Source of the DNA: a virus
Strand: one strand, 5' to 3'
Length of the DNA: 20,658 nucleotides
IMG/VR virus record: IMGVR_UViG_3300025698_000074
Span: 1 to 20,658 of that record
Positions 4,878-11,855 of this stretch are shown piece by piece. Position 1 is the first letter of the stretch, and each line of letters starts with the position of its first letter. Under the pieces are notes generated by a model. That model had not been told where the DNA came from, made no database searches, and saw nothing but the letters and a program-made list of their open reading frames with translations. The position numbers and the translations under genes are program-made.

Positions 4878-5753
4878 ATGAAAACAATTAAAGGAGTAAA
4901 AGCATTTGAAAAAGGATTGAAATGTAAAGGATTTCAGTTTGAGGAAAACAAAGAATTTGTTCACAAAGGAGAATTAAAAATTTGTGAAAGTGGATTCCAT
5001 TTTTGCGAAAACCCATTAGACACACTTAATTATTATGATTTATGTAATTCGGATTTTGCGGAAGTAGAAGCCATTGGGGAGACGGAAAATCATAATAATG
5101 ACTCGAAAATTACAACCAACAAATTAAAGATTGGATTAAAGATTGATTTAAAAAGATTTATTGAATTGTCTTTTGAGTACATTTGGAATAAGACAAAAGA
5201 CAAAGCAAGTGGAGATTACAGCAAGTTAGCCATAAGTGGAGATTACAGCCAGTTAGCCACAAGTGGAGATAACAGCCAGTTAGCCACAAGTGGAGATTAC
5301 AGCAAGTTAGCCACAAGTGGATATTACAGCCAGTTAGCCACAAGTGGATATAACAGCCAGTTAGCCACAAGTGGAGATAACAGCAAGTTAGCCACAAGTG
5401 GATATAACAGCCAGTTAGCCACAAGTGGATATAACAGCCAGTTAGCCACAAGTGGAGATAACAGCAAGTTAGCCACAAGTGGATATAACAGCCAGTTAGC
5501 CACAAGTGGAGATTACAGCCAGTTAGCCACAAGTGGAGATAACAGCAAGTTAGAAATAAACGGGCAAAATTCAGTAGGTGCAAACATAGGCGTTAATGGC
5601 ATAATAAAAGGAAAAATAGGAACATGGATTACGCTTGCTGAATATGATTGTCAAGGGAAATGTCTCTGTGTGAAGTCTGCAAAAATTGATGGTAAAAAAA
5701 TAAAAGAAGATGTTTGGTATAAATTAGAAAACGGTAAATTCACAGAACATTAA
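4878..5753 (+). CDS. Nonapeptide-repeat solenoid protein
   Basis: 291 residues from ATG at 4878. An upstream in-frame ATG at 4812 is unlikely because it lies inside the membrane mini-gene, and 4878 has the operon's usual AAAACATGAAAA context. Residues 1-110 form a conserved-looking N-domain with KGVKAFEKGLKCKGFQFEEN and CESGFHFCENPLDTLNYYD, like an N-domain I recall from phage proteins (possibly DUF7666). Residues 111-227 are 13 perfect-register nonapeptides (SGDYSQLAT, SGYNSQLAT, SGDNSKLAT). The remainder is a C-terminal beta domain with two close cysteines (CQGKCLC) and WYKLENGKF. Repeats of this kind probably fold as a beta-solenoid. Function unknown; a DNA-mimic or surface-binding role is conceivable, but the repeats are only mildly acidic. 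Confidence 0.7.
   Translation: MKTIKGVKAFEKGLKCKGFQFEENKEFVHKGELKICESGFHFCENPLDTLNYYDLCNSDFAEVEAIGETENHNNDSKITTNKLKIGLKIDLKRFIELSFEYIWNKTKDKASGDYSKLAISGDYSQLATSGDNSQLATSGDYSKLATSGYYSQLATSGYNSQLATSGDNSKLATSGYNSQLATSGYNSQLATSGDNSKLATSGYNSQLATSGDYSQLATSGDNSKLEINGQNSVGANIGVNGIIKGKIGTWITLAEYDCQGKCLCVKSAKIDGKKIKEDVWYKLENGKFTEH
5208..5558 (+). repeat. 13 tandem 27-bp repeats in the solenoid gene
   Basis: Each unit reads like AGTGGAGATTACAGCCAG followed by TTAGCCACA. Variation is almost limited to GAT/TAT, TAC/AAC and CAG/AAG. The DNA identity exceeds what protein conservation needs, so the array is probably young or kept homogeneous by recombination, and its copy number may vary. Confidence 0.9.
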
Positions 5754-5816
5754 CTTTATCCGCAGGCTGAACAAGTTAAACCGTTAAGAGTTGGATTGAA
5801 TTAAAACTATTTAGAT

Positions 5817-5978
5817 ATGCAAACCGAATTAACCCTATTTGAATCCACCCCGACTAAAGGCGAGATAGTTTGTCGCCGGATAGTTCAGAGGTGCTTAGAA
5901 GCCGGAACAAGACCGAATAAGCGTACATTTAAAATGATATCTATTCATGAAATAATACTCAGGTATGGAAATGATTAA
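5817..5978 (+). CDS. Small basic hypothetical protein, 53 aa
   Basis: ATG at 5817 reads MQTELTLFESTPTKGEIVCR to TAA at 5976-5978. It is basic, with a probable helix-turn-helix-like content (CRRIVQRCLEAGTRPNKRTF), but too short to assign. It overlaps the start of the HNH gene at 5965 by 14 bases. Codon use is richer in G+C than that of the HNH gene, suggesting it belongs to the older phage backbone and that the HNH gene came in after it. Confidence 0.5.
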   Translation: MQTELTLFESTPTKGEIVCRRIVQRCLEAGTRPNKRTFKMISIHEIILRYGND

Positions 5979-6639
5979 TGAATTATATTTGCCTATACCG
6001 ATTAGGCGGATTGCTTATAATAAGGGAAAGTATTTTACAATTAATGAAATTGAAGCTATTGGTAGTTTATATCCTTTTATGAGTAATAATGAAATAGGTA
6101 AACAATTTGGAAGATCAGCAAGTTCGATAAAAAACTTAAGTAATAAATATGGGTGGATAAAAAATAATGAGTACCTTAAATCAAAACCAGGATGTTTTAA
6201 AAAAGGCGGGAAGGGATGGAATAAAGGAATTAAAAAATATATGGGAGCAAATAAAACGTCTTTTCACACCGGACACGTTCCATCTAATTTTAAAAAAGAA
6301 GGTACTATATCTTTGCGTTACCATTTAAGAGCTGGAATTAGTTATAAATACATAAAGGCTAATAAAAAATGGATCCTTTTACATCGCTATAATTGGGTAC
6401 AAAAATATGGTAAAATTCCTATTGGAATGGTAATTGCTTTCAAAGATAAAAACACTGATAATTGTGATGTAGAAAATTTAATGCTTATCTCCAGACAGGA
6501 AAATTTAAAACGTAATCTTAATAGAGAAAAGGCAATAGAAAAGATGAAGTTATTATGGAGGAAAGAAAAATTAAGATTTAATTATGGACTAAAGCCAATA
6601 ACTGGATTTGGTAAACTGTTAAATAATAATGCGAAATGA
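5965..6639 (+). CDS. HNH homing endonuclease with DNA-binding modules
   Basis: 224 residues. Residues 24-66 resemble a small helix-turn-helix (MSNNEIGKQFGRSASSIKNL). Residues 77-115 have the FKKG-x-x-WNKG type motif of NUMOD3-like nuclease modules. The core is HRYNWVQKYGKIPIGMVIAF followed by DKNTDNCDVENLMLISR, which matches the HNH_3 layout (HR-x-W, G-x-I-P-x-G, D-N-x-x-x-N-L). H140, N163 and N171 are present, but the usual HH after the central strand reads AF (158-159), so the catalytic site is atypical. The gene is markedly AT-rich compared with its neighbours and lies between two small overlapping genes, fitting a mobile homing gene. Such enzymes nick DNA at a target lacking the gene. Start at 5965; Met3 is also possible. 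Confidence 0.75.
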   Translation: MEMINELYLPIPIRRIAYNKGKYFTINEIEAIGSLYPFMSNNEIGKQFGRSASSIKNLSNKYGWIKNNEYLKSKPGCFKKGGKGWNKGIKKYMGANKTSFHTGHVPSNFKKEGTISLRYHLRAGISYKYIKANKKWILLHRYNWVQKYGKIPIGMVIAFKDKNTDNCDVENLMLISRQENLKRNLNREKAIEKMKLLWRKEKLRFNYGLKPITGFGKLLNNNAK

Positions 6640-6806
6640 AAATACTTGAACTAACTAAGCGCAGACCTTCAGGAATAAACACGTATCAGATCGTGAACGA
6701 ATCCGGTGAGCCTTGTATCGTTAAGAATAAAAACGGGTTCGTGGTCGATTACGGGGTGAGATTAATTAGAGAAATTAACTTAAATAATTTTGTTTTATTC
6801 AAATAG
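6636..6806 (+). CDS. Small hypothetical protein, 56 aa
   Basis: ATG at 6636 overlaps the HNH stop by ATGA and reads MKILELTKRRPSGINTYQIV on to TAG at 6804-6806. It looks like a small beta-rich domain (IVNESGEPCIVKNKNGFVVD). Unrecognised. Its higher G+C matches the gene at 5817 rather than the HNH gene, so the two may once have been adjacent. Its last codons overlap the promoter at 6789-6820. Confidence 0.5.
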   Translation: MKILELTKRRPSGINTYQIVNESGEPCIVKNKNGFVVDYGVRLIREINLNNFVLFK

Positions 6807-6820
6807 ATTTTGTATATTTG
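6789..6820 (+). promoter_or_regulatory. Strong consensus Bacteroidota promoter
   Basis: TTTG (6789-6792), 20 bases, TATATTTG (6813-6820): a full match to the -33/-7 consensus. The start point would be near 6827, some 127 bases before the methylase start, leaving room for the leader frame and hairpin at 6842-6943. Confidence 0.75.
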
Positions 6821-6841
6821 TTTTAGCAAATATAAAGTAAC

Positions 6842-6961
6842 ATGGATTCAATTAGACTTATTATTAACCAAAATAACCCTGCACCGGGCTGTTACTTCTA
6901 TCTCTATGTTAGTTGTATTTGCTCTCCTGGTGTGGGGTTTTTATATTTAATTTATGGGTGA
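6842..6961 (+). CDS. Possible 39-residue leader peptide
   Basis: ATG at 6842 (AAAGTAACATGG) reads 39 codons to TGA at 6959-6961, overlapping the methylase start at 6954. The peptide is hydrophobic and rich in Tyr and Cys (CYFYLYVSCICSPGVGFLYL). The whole attenuator hairpin at 6875-6939 lies within it, so translation would affect hairpin folding as in leader-peptide attenuation. It may also be a chance frame; there is no homology evidence. Confidence 0.3.
   Translation: MDSIRLIINQNNPAPGCYFYLYVSCICSPGVGFLYLIYG
6875..6943 (+). terminator. Attenuator-like terminator before the methylase
   Basis: AACCCTGCACC (6875-6885) pairs with GGTGTGGGGTT (6929-6939) over 11 bp with two wobbles, followed by a T-rich tail to 6942 and ATATTT. 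The 43-base loop is long. Lying between a strong promoter and the methylase, it could end part of the transcripts at about 115 bases and so limit expression. Confidence 0.5.
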
Positions 6962-7943
6962 ATTAGCAAAAATAAAATCATTTAGAACGGAACTTGCACT
7001 TGTAGAAACGTTTGAGGAAATGAAATTAATCGGTAATGCAGCTGAGGCGTATTTACAGTTAATGAAAAAACAAAAAGTATCTACTGATGCACAAAATGAA
7101 ATAGCTGAATTTATTGTTGAAGTTGAAGAAAAGAAAGGGGAATGGTTGGATGCTAACTATCCGCATGGAGGGCATGGATCAAATCAATATAAATGTGCAG
7201 AGGTATCAAATGATGACCTCAGCAAAATGCCAGCCACAAAAAAGGAATCTGCAAGGGCCAGGGCAATAAGCAAAGCACCTGAAGAAAAAAAGGAAGCTAT
7301 AAAGGAAGCCATAAAAAAGCAAGGTGGCGTTGTAACAGTTAATAAAATTTGTTCTGAATTAATAAAAGAAGAACGCAACAAACAAATTGAAGAACAAATT
7401 GAGGAAATATCTAAAACGGAATTAAGGATTAATGGCAAATATGATGTTATAGTAATCGACCCACCGTGGAACTATGGCAGAAAATATGATCCTGAAACAA
7501 GTAGAGTTGCTAATCCATATCCTGAAATGAACTTTGAAGAGTTGAGTAAATTGGAAATGCCAGCAGAAAATAACGCAATTATGTGGTTATGGAGTACACA
7601 GGCATTTATTTGGGATGCTAAAAAACTTATGGATATTTGGGGATTTGATTATAAAGCTATGTTAATATGGAATAAAGAAAATATGGGTATGGGTTATTGG
7701 TTAAGAATGCAATGTGAATTTTGTATACTTGGAATAAAAGGAAAACCAATTTGGAATAACACAAAATGGAGAGATATAATAACAGAACCACGGAGGGAAC
7801 ATAGCAGAAAACCTAAAATATTTTATCAAATGATAGATGAAATTTGTTTTGGTAAAAAAGCAGATTATTTCGGCAGAGAAAAACGCCCCGGATGGGATGT
7901 ATTTGGGAATGATATAAATAAATTCAATGAGTTGGCAAGATAA
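6954..7943 (+). CDS. MT-A70-family adenine-N6 DNA methyltransferase
   Basis: 329 residues. The C-terminal half is an MT-A70 domain: YDVIVIDPPWNYGRKYDP (163-180) contains the catalytic DPPW at 169-172, followed by FEELSKLEMPAENNAIMWLW and YKAMLIWNKENMG, with the S-adenosylmethionine site expected near the C-terminal REHSRKP and W-x-x-FG motifs. It would transfer a methyl group to adenine N6 in DNA. Residues 1-150 are a helical extension (AEAYLQLMKKQKVS, KKESARARAISKAPEEKKEA) as in many phage MT-A70 proteins, perhaps for DNA binding or site choice. It is the first main gene after the strong promoter and attenuator, and overlaps the nuclease gene by 17 bases. The likely use is protection from host restriction, marking of phage DNA or self-protection from the adjoining nuclease. 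Confidence 0.88.
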   Translation: MGELAKIKSFRTELALVETFEEMKLIGNAAEAYLQLMKKQKVSTDAQNEIAEFIVEVEEKKGEWLDANYPHGGHGSNQYKCAEVSNDDLSKMPATKKESARARAISKAPEEKKEAIKEAIKKQGGVVTVNKICSELIKEERNKQIEEQIEEISKTELRINGKYDVIVIDPPWNYGRKYDPETSRVANPYPEMNFEELSKLEMPAENNAIMWLWSTQAFIWDAKKLMDIWGFDYKAMLIWNKENMGMGYWLRMQCEFCILGIKGKPIWNNTKWRDIITEPRREHSRKPKIFYQMIDEICFGKKADYFGREKRPGWDVFGNDINKFNELAR

Positions 7944-8427
7944 AATACAGGTAAAAAAAGGAAATATAGGAGAATCTTATGTTAAATTATTCCTTGAAAA
8001 AATGGGATTTATAGTTTATGCGCCAATAACGGAAGGTTCTCATAAAATTGATTTTTTTGCACACCACGGAGATAAAAAAAATGTTATATCTATCGAAGCA
8101 AAAGCAAAAAAAAGAATGGCAATATATGAAGAAACAGGATTTAATTATAATGCTTATTTACATTATTTAGAGATACAAAAAAAACATAATATTCCAACAT
8201 ATATTTATTTTATAGATGAATTTGAAGAGTGTATTTATGGACAATGGTTAGAAAAATTAGGTGAAGGAATAATAAGAAAAAATGTTATTGTTTGGAATTT
8301 ATCGAAAATGCAATTTTTAAGATGGCTTACAAAAGATGAAATCGAAGAATTAAAAAAATATACCGCAAAAGATAATTATGATTATTCAAAAGTAAATAAA
8401 TATTTTTCAAAAAATGGCACTACGTAA
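7927..8427 (+). CDS. PD-(D/E)XK superfamily nuclease
   Basis: 166 residues. KKGNIGESYVKLFLEKMGFI (10-29) has the conserved first-helix Glu (E16), KIDFF supplies D42 and SIEAKAKKR supplies E57-x-K59. These are the active-site positions of the PD-(D/E)XK fold found in restriction enzymes, Holliday-junction resolvases and related nucleases. The remainder is unusually rich in Lys, Tyr and Ile. It overlaps the methylase by 17 bases and the replisome organiser by 14, so all three are one operon. Together with the methylase it could form a phage restriction-modification pair that cuts unmodified DNA, or it could be a resolvase or repair nuclease; sequence alone cannot separate these. Confidence 0.7.
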   Translation: MSWQDKIQVKKGNIGESYVKLFLEKMGFIVYAPITEGSHKIDFFAHHGDKKNVISIEAKAKKRMAIYEETGFNYNAYLHYLEIQKKHNIPTYIYFIDEFEECIYGQWLEKLGEGIIRKNVIVWNLSKMQFLRWLTKDEIEELKKYTAKDNYDYSKVNKYFSKNGTT

Positions 8428-9151
8428 CCAACCATATTTACCATTATACATTCAGGACTATTTAACTGATGAAAAGCTAAATATGTGTAGTTGGCAGACA
8501 CAAGGAATTTATATAAAAATACTTTGCATTTTACATAAACAAGAAAAGTATGGTATTATTTTGTTTAAACAAAAGGATAAACAAAACTTGAGCAAGCTAA
8601 ATGAATTTGCTTCCATTTTGATTCGTAATTTGCCATGCCAAAAAGAAGATATGATTTTAGCTTTAGAAGAATTAATTGAAAATAAAGTTTTAATAATTAA
8701 TGATAATATGCTAATACAAAAGCGTATGGTAAGGGATGGGGAGATAAGTGAAGCAAGATCGATAGCAGGTAAAAAAGGAGGTGGCAACCCTATTTTGTTT
8801 AAACAAAAAGATAAACTAATCCCTGAAGATGAATATGAAGATGAAGATATAAATAAAGATAAAGTAAATAATATAAATATTGTATTTGAAAACTTCAGAA
8901 CAGAATATCCCGGAATTAAGCGAGGTTATACAACTGAATTTGACAATTTCAAAAAGAAGCATAAAGACTGGAAAGATATTTTACCTTATTTACTTTTGAA
9001 ATTAGAAGATCAGGTAAAGCACCGGAGCAAAAAGGCCAGTTTCGGATCGTTCGTACCGGAATGGAAGAATTTACAAACGTGGATAAATCAAAGAAGCTGG
9101 GAAGAGGAGATAAATATAGAATTTAACAAACCGAATGCGGTAAAATTATAA
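8414..9151 (+). CDS. Replisome organiser (DUF1376-like replication protein)
   Basis: 245 residues. The N-terminus RNQPYLPLYIQDYLTDEKLN (4-23) followed by CSWQTQGIYIKILCILHKQ is the start of DUF1376/YdaU-type phage replication proteins, a winged-helix domain. A hinge AGKKGGGNP (118-126) and an acidic low-complexity linker (IPEDEYEDEDINKDK) follow. The C-terminal domain with KHKDWKDILPYLLLKLEDQ and WKNLQTWINQRSWEEE resembles the helicase-contacting region. Such proteins bind the origin and load the DnaB-type helicase, encoded here at 9398. Residues 49-56 and 127-134 are identical (ILFKQKDK), because a 26-bp DNA element occurs twice within the gene, probably as an origin. The stop is 5 bases before the next gene. 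Confidence 0.75.
   Translation: MALRNQPYLPLYIQDYLTDEKLNMCSWQTQGIYIKILCILHKQEKYGIILFKQKDKQNLSKLNEFASILIRNLPCQKEDMILALEELIENKVLIINDNMLIQKRMVRDGEISEARSIAGKKGGGNPILFKQKDKLIPEDEYEDEDINKDKVNNINIVFENFRTEYPGIKRGYTTEFDNFKKKHKDWKDILPYLLLKLEDQVKHRSKKASFGSFVPEWKNLQTWINQRSWEEEINIEFNKPNAVKL
8557..8582 (+). repeat. Palindromic iteron, copy 1 (candidate origin)
   Basis: TATTTTGTTTAAACAAAA followed by G and GATAAAC. Positions 8559-8574 are a perfect 16-bp palindrome, TTTTGTTTAAACAAAA. The 26-bp unit recurs 234 bp downstream with one change. It lies within the replisome organiser gene, as lambda O-protein sites lie within gene O. Confidence 0.6.
8791..8816 (+). repeat. Palindromic iteron, copy 2 (candidate origin)
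   Basis: The same 26-bp unit as at 8557, differing only at 8809 (A for G). The palindrome is at 8793-8808. It sits next to the AT-rich acidic-linker coding sequence (about 8820-8890), which could serve as a melting region. Confidence 0.6.
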
Positions 9152-9155
9152 AGCT

Positions 9156-9386
9156 ATGACAGATAAAGAATTTAAAGAAGCAAAAAAAGTGGCAGATGAA
9201 TTAGAAGATAAAATTGCGGCCATGCACTTTTCATTGGAATATGTTCAAATTGCAAAATTAGCAGAATTTGCAGCTACGGAAATAAGAACACAAATTCCAA
9301 TGTATATAGGCAATTTAAAAAACCCAAAGTGGAAATTGTATAATTATGTTGTTGCTTTGCTAAAAGATAGAATAAATGGTGCATAA
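9156..9386 (+). CDS. Small helical hypothetical protein, 76 aa
   Basis: Begins MTDKEFKEAKKVADELEDKI and is helical throughout, with no membrane segment or cysteines. It lies between the replisome organiser and DnaB with gaps of 4 and 11 bases. A role as helicase-loading or replisome accessory would fit the position, but there is no motif evidence. Confidence 0.6.
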   Translation: MTDKEFKEAKKVADELEDKIAAMHFSLEYVQIAKLAEFAATEIRTQIPMYIGNLKNPKWKLYNYVVALLKDRINGA

Positions 9387-9397
9387 CATTAAACAAA

Positions 9398-10684
9398 ATG
9401 GATAAATTACCCCCTCAAAATATAGAAGCTGAAGAAGCGGTACTTGGCGGACTGTTAATAGAGAATTCGCATCATGAGTATATTGACAGCATCCAGCCTG
9501 AATATTTCTATAAAATTCAGCATCAGGACATATTCAAAGTTATTCAGAAGCTATACAGGGAAAGGAAGGATATTGACATTCTAACGGTAACGGATGAATT
9601 AGGAAAATATGCTATTGAGATCAGTAAGTTACCTTCAAAGATCGGTGCAAGTTCTCATTTACCTGAACACCTTGCTATAATTATTGAGTATCATTTACGA
9701 AGGGAGCTCATCAAAAAAAGTACCGAATTGTATAATAATTCATTCGACAAAGGTGTGGATGTTGAAGATTTAATTCAAGACTTAACAAATACAAATATTG
9801 AACTATCAGGGTTAATTTATAAGAATTGCGAGATAAAGACTATTCGGGAAGTGGCTAAAAATTGTATCGAAAATGCACGAATACGAAAAGGTAAATTTGA
9901 TAATAACGAACCGTTTGGAATAAATATGCACTTGGGTAAACTCCAAAAAGTACTATCCGGTTGGCACAATGGAGAATTAACGATATTAGCAGCTCGCCCT
10001 TCAATGGGTAAAACGGCCTTAGCTTTACAATTCGCCACCCAGGCAGCACAACAAGGGTACAACGTGTTATTCGTTTCGCTCGAAATGAGTGCGGAGTTGT
10101 TAGTAGATCGGATCCTTACCGGCAAGTCAGAGGTGAATTCAGAAAAGTACAAAAACGGTGATGTAACGAATTTAGACATTTCGTATATAGAAAACTCAGG
10201 ATCAGAAATTGAGAGCTACCGGTTTAACATCGCAGATAAAGGCAGTATAAGTGTAGATCAGATTTATACAATGATAAAAAAGCACACTCCGGATATTGTA
10301 TTTATTGATTACATTCAACTTGTCAGCAAAGGCAAAGGAATGAAAACCGACAATAGAAACCAGGAAATAGGTTATATAAGCAGAAGATTAAAGGCAGCGG
10401 CTAAGGACTTCAATATACCTATTGTGGCATTATCTCAGTTAAACAGAGGAGTTGAATCCAGGACAAACAAACGACCTGTTTTAAGCGACCTAAGAGAGTC
10501 AGGAGACATCGAGCAAGATGCGGATGTTGTTATGCTGCTTTATCGGAATTCATACTATGATAAAGAGGATGTTAGCCTAATAATGGAGATCAATATAGCT
10601 AAGAATCGTAACGGCCGAACCGGATTTACCGAGTGCGAACACAACGAAAGTTTTACGGATTTTTTCGATATTAAAGAATTTTAA
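9398..10684 (+). CDS. dnaB: Replicative DNA helicase, DnaB family
   Basis: 428 residues, near the usual DnaB length (about 450). The N-terminal domain starts PPQNIEAEEAVLGGLL, typical of DnaB. The RecA-like domain has Walker A ARPSMGKTA (199-207), the switch region LFVSLEMSAELLVDRIL, Walker B VFIDYIQLV (301-309), QEIGYISRRLKAAAKDFNIP and ALSQLNRGVESR (344-355), then LRESGDIEQDADVVMLLYR (365-383). It forms a hexamer that unwinds DNA at the phage fork with ATP. It should work with the replisome organiser encoded just upstream. All expected motifs are intact. Base use is more balanced than in the AT-rich block before it, suggesting the mosaic boundary lies around 9390. Confidence 0.97.
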   Translation: MDKLPPQNIEAEEAVLGGLLIENSHHEYIDSIQPEYFYKIQHQDIFKVIQKLYRERKDIDILTVTDELGKYAIEISKLPSKIGASSHLPEHLAIIIEYHLRRELIKKSTELYNNSFDKGVDVEDLIQDLTNTNIELSGLIYKNCEIKTIREVAKNCIENARIRKGKFDNNEPFGINMHLGKLQKVLSGWHNGELTILAARPSMGKTALALQFATQAAQQGYNVLFVSLEMSAELLVDRILTGKSEVNSEKYKNGDVTNLDISYIENSGSEIESYRFNIADKGSISVDQIYTMIKKHTPDIVFIDYIQLVSKGKGMKTDNRNQEIGYISRRLKAAAKDFNIPIVALSQLNRGVESRTNKRPVLSDLRESGDIEQDADVVMLLYRNSYYDKEDVSLIMEINIAKNRNGRTGFTECEHNESFTDFFDIKEF

Positions 10685-10695
10685 AACCAAAGGAT

Positions 10696-11037
10696 ATGCC
10701 AATAAAACCAGAAAATAAAAAAAGGTATCCTAAAAACTGGAAGCAAATATCAGAGGATATAAGATTTAACAGAGCTGGAAATAGATGCGAAGTTTGCGGG
10801 GCTATAAATTATAGCTGGGTGAATAGAAAAAGCAGGGAAATATGTTTATCTGACGAAGATGATGCTATAAGAATAATTCTAACAGTAGCACACCTTGACC
10901 ACACTCCTGAAAATTGTGATTACTCAAATTTAAAAGCTATGTGTCAGAAATGTCATAACAATTACGATAAAACACACCGTAAGCAAACAATTAGGGATTC
11001 TCATAATGTCGGCCAATTATCATTAAATATTATATAA
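10696..11037 (+). CDS. HNH endonuclease-like protein
   Basis: 113 residues with a zinc-ribbon HNH layout: C31-x-x-C34 (RCEVCGA), VAHLDHTPENCDYSNLKAMC (64-83) with H66 and H69, and C83-x-x-C86-H87 (CQKCHNNYD). The usual order is AHLDH, N and CxxCH, and all are present, so it is probably an active metal-dependent nuclease. Phage HNH proteins of this size act in DNA packaging next to terminase or in recombination; here it follows DnaB and precedes NinG, favouring a replication or recombination role. The start is 11 bases after DnaB. Confidence 0.75.
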   Translation: MPIKPENKKRYPKNWKQISEDIRFNRAGNRCEVCGAINYSWVNRKSREICLSDEDDAIRIILTVAHLDHTPENCDYSNLKAMCQKCHNNYDKTHRKQTIRDSHNVGQLSLNII

Positions 11038-11047
11038 AACCAAAACC

Positions 11048-11329
11048 ATGACAGAACAAACAGAACAATTCAAACTCGACAAAATGCAGGATGTACTTGA
11101 AAGCTACATAAAGCATATTTCAGACACGTACATAGATCACGGCAAATGTGGTCTAATCATAAGCAGTCTCAGAAGCGCAGCGGACGACATACACGCGATT
11201 AGATTCGATAAGTCGATAAGTGAGAAGTTTATCGAGAAGGAAAAGGCTAAGGCCAATGCGGAGACTAAAACTGATGTTGATCCTAAAAAATTGCGGAGCA
11301 TGGAATGGCACAAATCAGGATCAAAGTGA
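11048..11329 (+). CDS. Hypothetical protein, 93 aa
   Basis: Soluble and charged: MTEQTEQFKLDKMQDVLESY at the start, a central RSAADDIHAIRFDKSISEKF, and a lysine/alanine-rich helical tail (EKEKAKANAETKTD). Unrecognised. The context AAAACCATGAC is usual for this phage. Its last codons overlap the small gene starting at 11305 in another frame. Confidence 0.55.
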   Translation: MTEQTEQFKLDKMQDVLESYIKHISDTYIDHGKCGLIISSLRSAADDIHAIRFDKSISEKFIEKEKAKANAETKTDVDPKKLRSMEWHKSGSK

Positions 11330-11439
11330 AAATAACATTTAAAAAGACAGATTATTCACGGACAATATGGAGATGGAATAAGAAGACTAAATATTTCTGG
11401 ATTCAGTATAAGTACTATTTATTAACTATACAGTTATGA
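11305..11439 (+). CDS. Very basic small protein, 44 aa
   Basis: ATG at 11305 reads MAQIRIKVKITFKKTDYSRT and continues with Trp/Tyr/Lys-rich sequence to TGA at 11437-11439. It overlaps the previous gene by 25 bases and the NinG start by ATGA, which supports a translated gene. High Lys/Arg and aromatic content would suit nucleic-acid binding. No family recognised. Confidence 0.45.
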   Translation: MAQIRIKVKITFKKTDYSRTIWRWNKKTKYFWIQYKYYLLTIQL

Positions 11440-11855
11440 AACCGAAACAAATTTATGCATCTACAGCCTGGAAATACTTTTCCCGATACGTATTACTGTT
11501 TTATTCAGACGGGCTTTATGTTAAGTGTTTCACGTCAGGGCAAATCCTTCAGATAAATAAGGCTAATTGCCATTGTGGTCATTTGATAAAAGTAACGGAA
11601 AGCGCAGCGACTATTTTTGACTTTACAAATGTAGGTGTTCAAAGTCTAAGCGAAAACCGATACCACGGAGGCAGACCGGATGTGATGCAAAGGAAACTTA
11701 TAGAGATTCACGGCCAAAAAGCGATCGACTTACTCTATATACGGAAGCATAACATTTGCCATTTAGACAATTTTACACTAACTTGTATTGCGATAGAATG
11801 GAAGGCTAAGTTTAACGAACTTTGCAAGACAAAAGGTAATCCCTGGAAAAAATGA
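11436..11855 (+). CDS. ninG: NinG/Rap-family recombination protein with altered zinc site
   Basis: 139 residues. STAWKYFSRYVLLFYSDGLY (9-28) followed by KCFTSGQ, CHCGHLIK (45-52), FDFTNVGVQSLSENRYHGGR (61-80) and the helix VMQRKLIEIHGQKAIDLL follow the NinG layout. In lambda, NinG/Rap is a structure-specific nuclease that resolves branched recombination intermediates. In the family two CxxC pairs bind zinc. Here they read C31-x-x-S34 and S70-x-x-E73, so three of four ligands are replaced; C45 and C47 might substitute. Activity is therefore uncertain. It overlaps neighbours at both ends and precedes DUF1367, an arrangement common in phages. Confidence 0.8.
   Translation: MKPKQIYASTAWKYFSRYVLLFYSDGLYVKCFTSGQILQINKANCHCGHLIKVTESAATIFDFTNVGVQSLSENRYHGGRPDVMQRKLIEIHGQKAIDLLYIRKHNICHLDNFTLTCIAIEWKAKFNELCKTKGNPWKK

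Noticed and set aside
1286-5558. CRISPR-like arrays at 1286-1591 and 5208-5558
   Set aside because: Repeats are contiguous with no unique spacers and keep a coding frame; no cas genes are present.
5158-5583. Minus-strand frame of 141 codons across the 27-bp repeats
   Set aside because: A shadow of the solenoid gene: the product is a monotonous Leu/Trp/Cys repeat.
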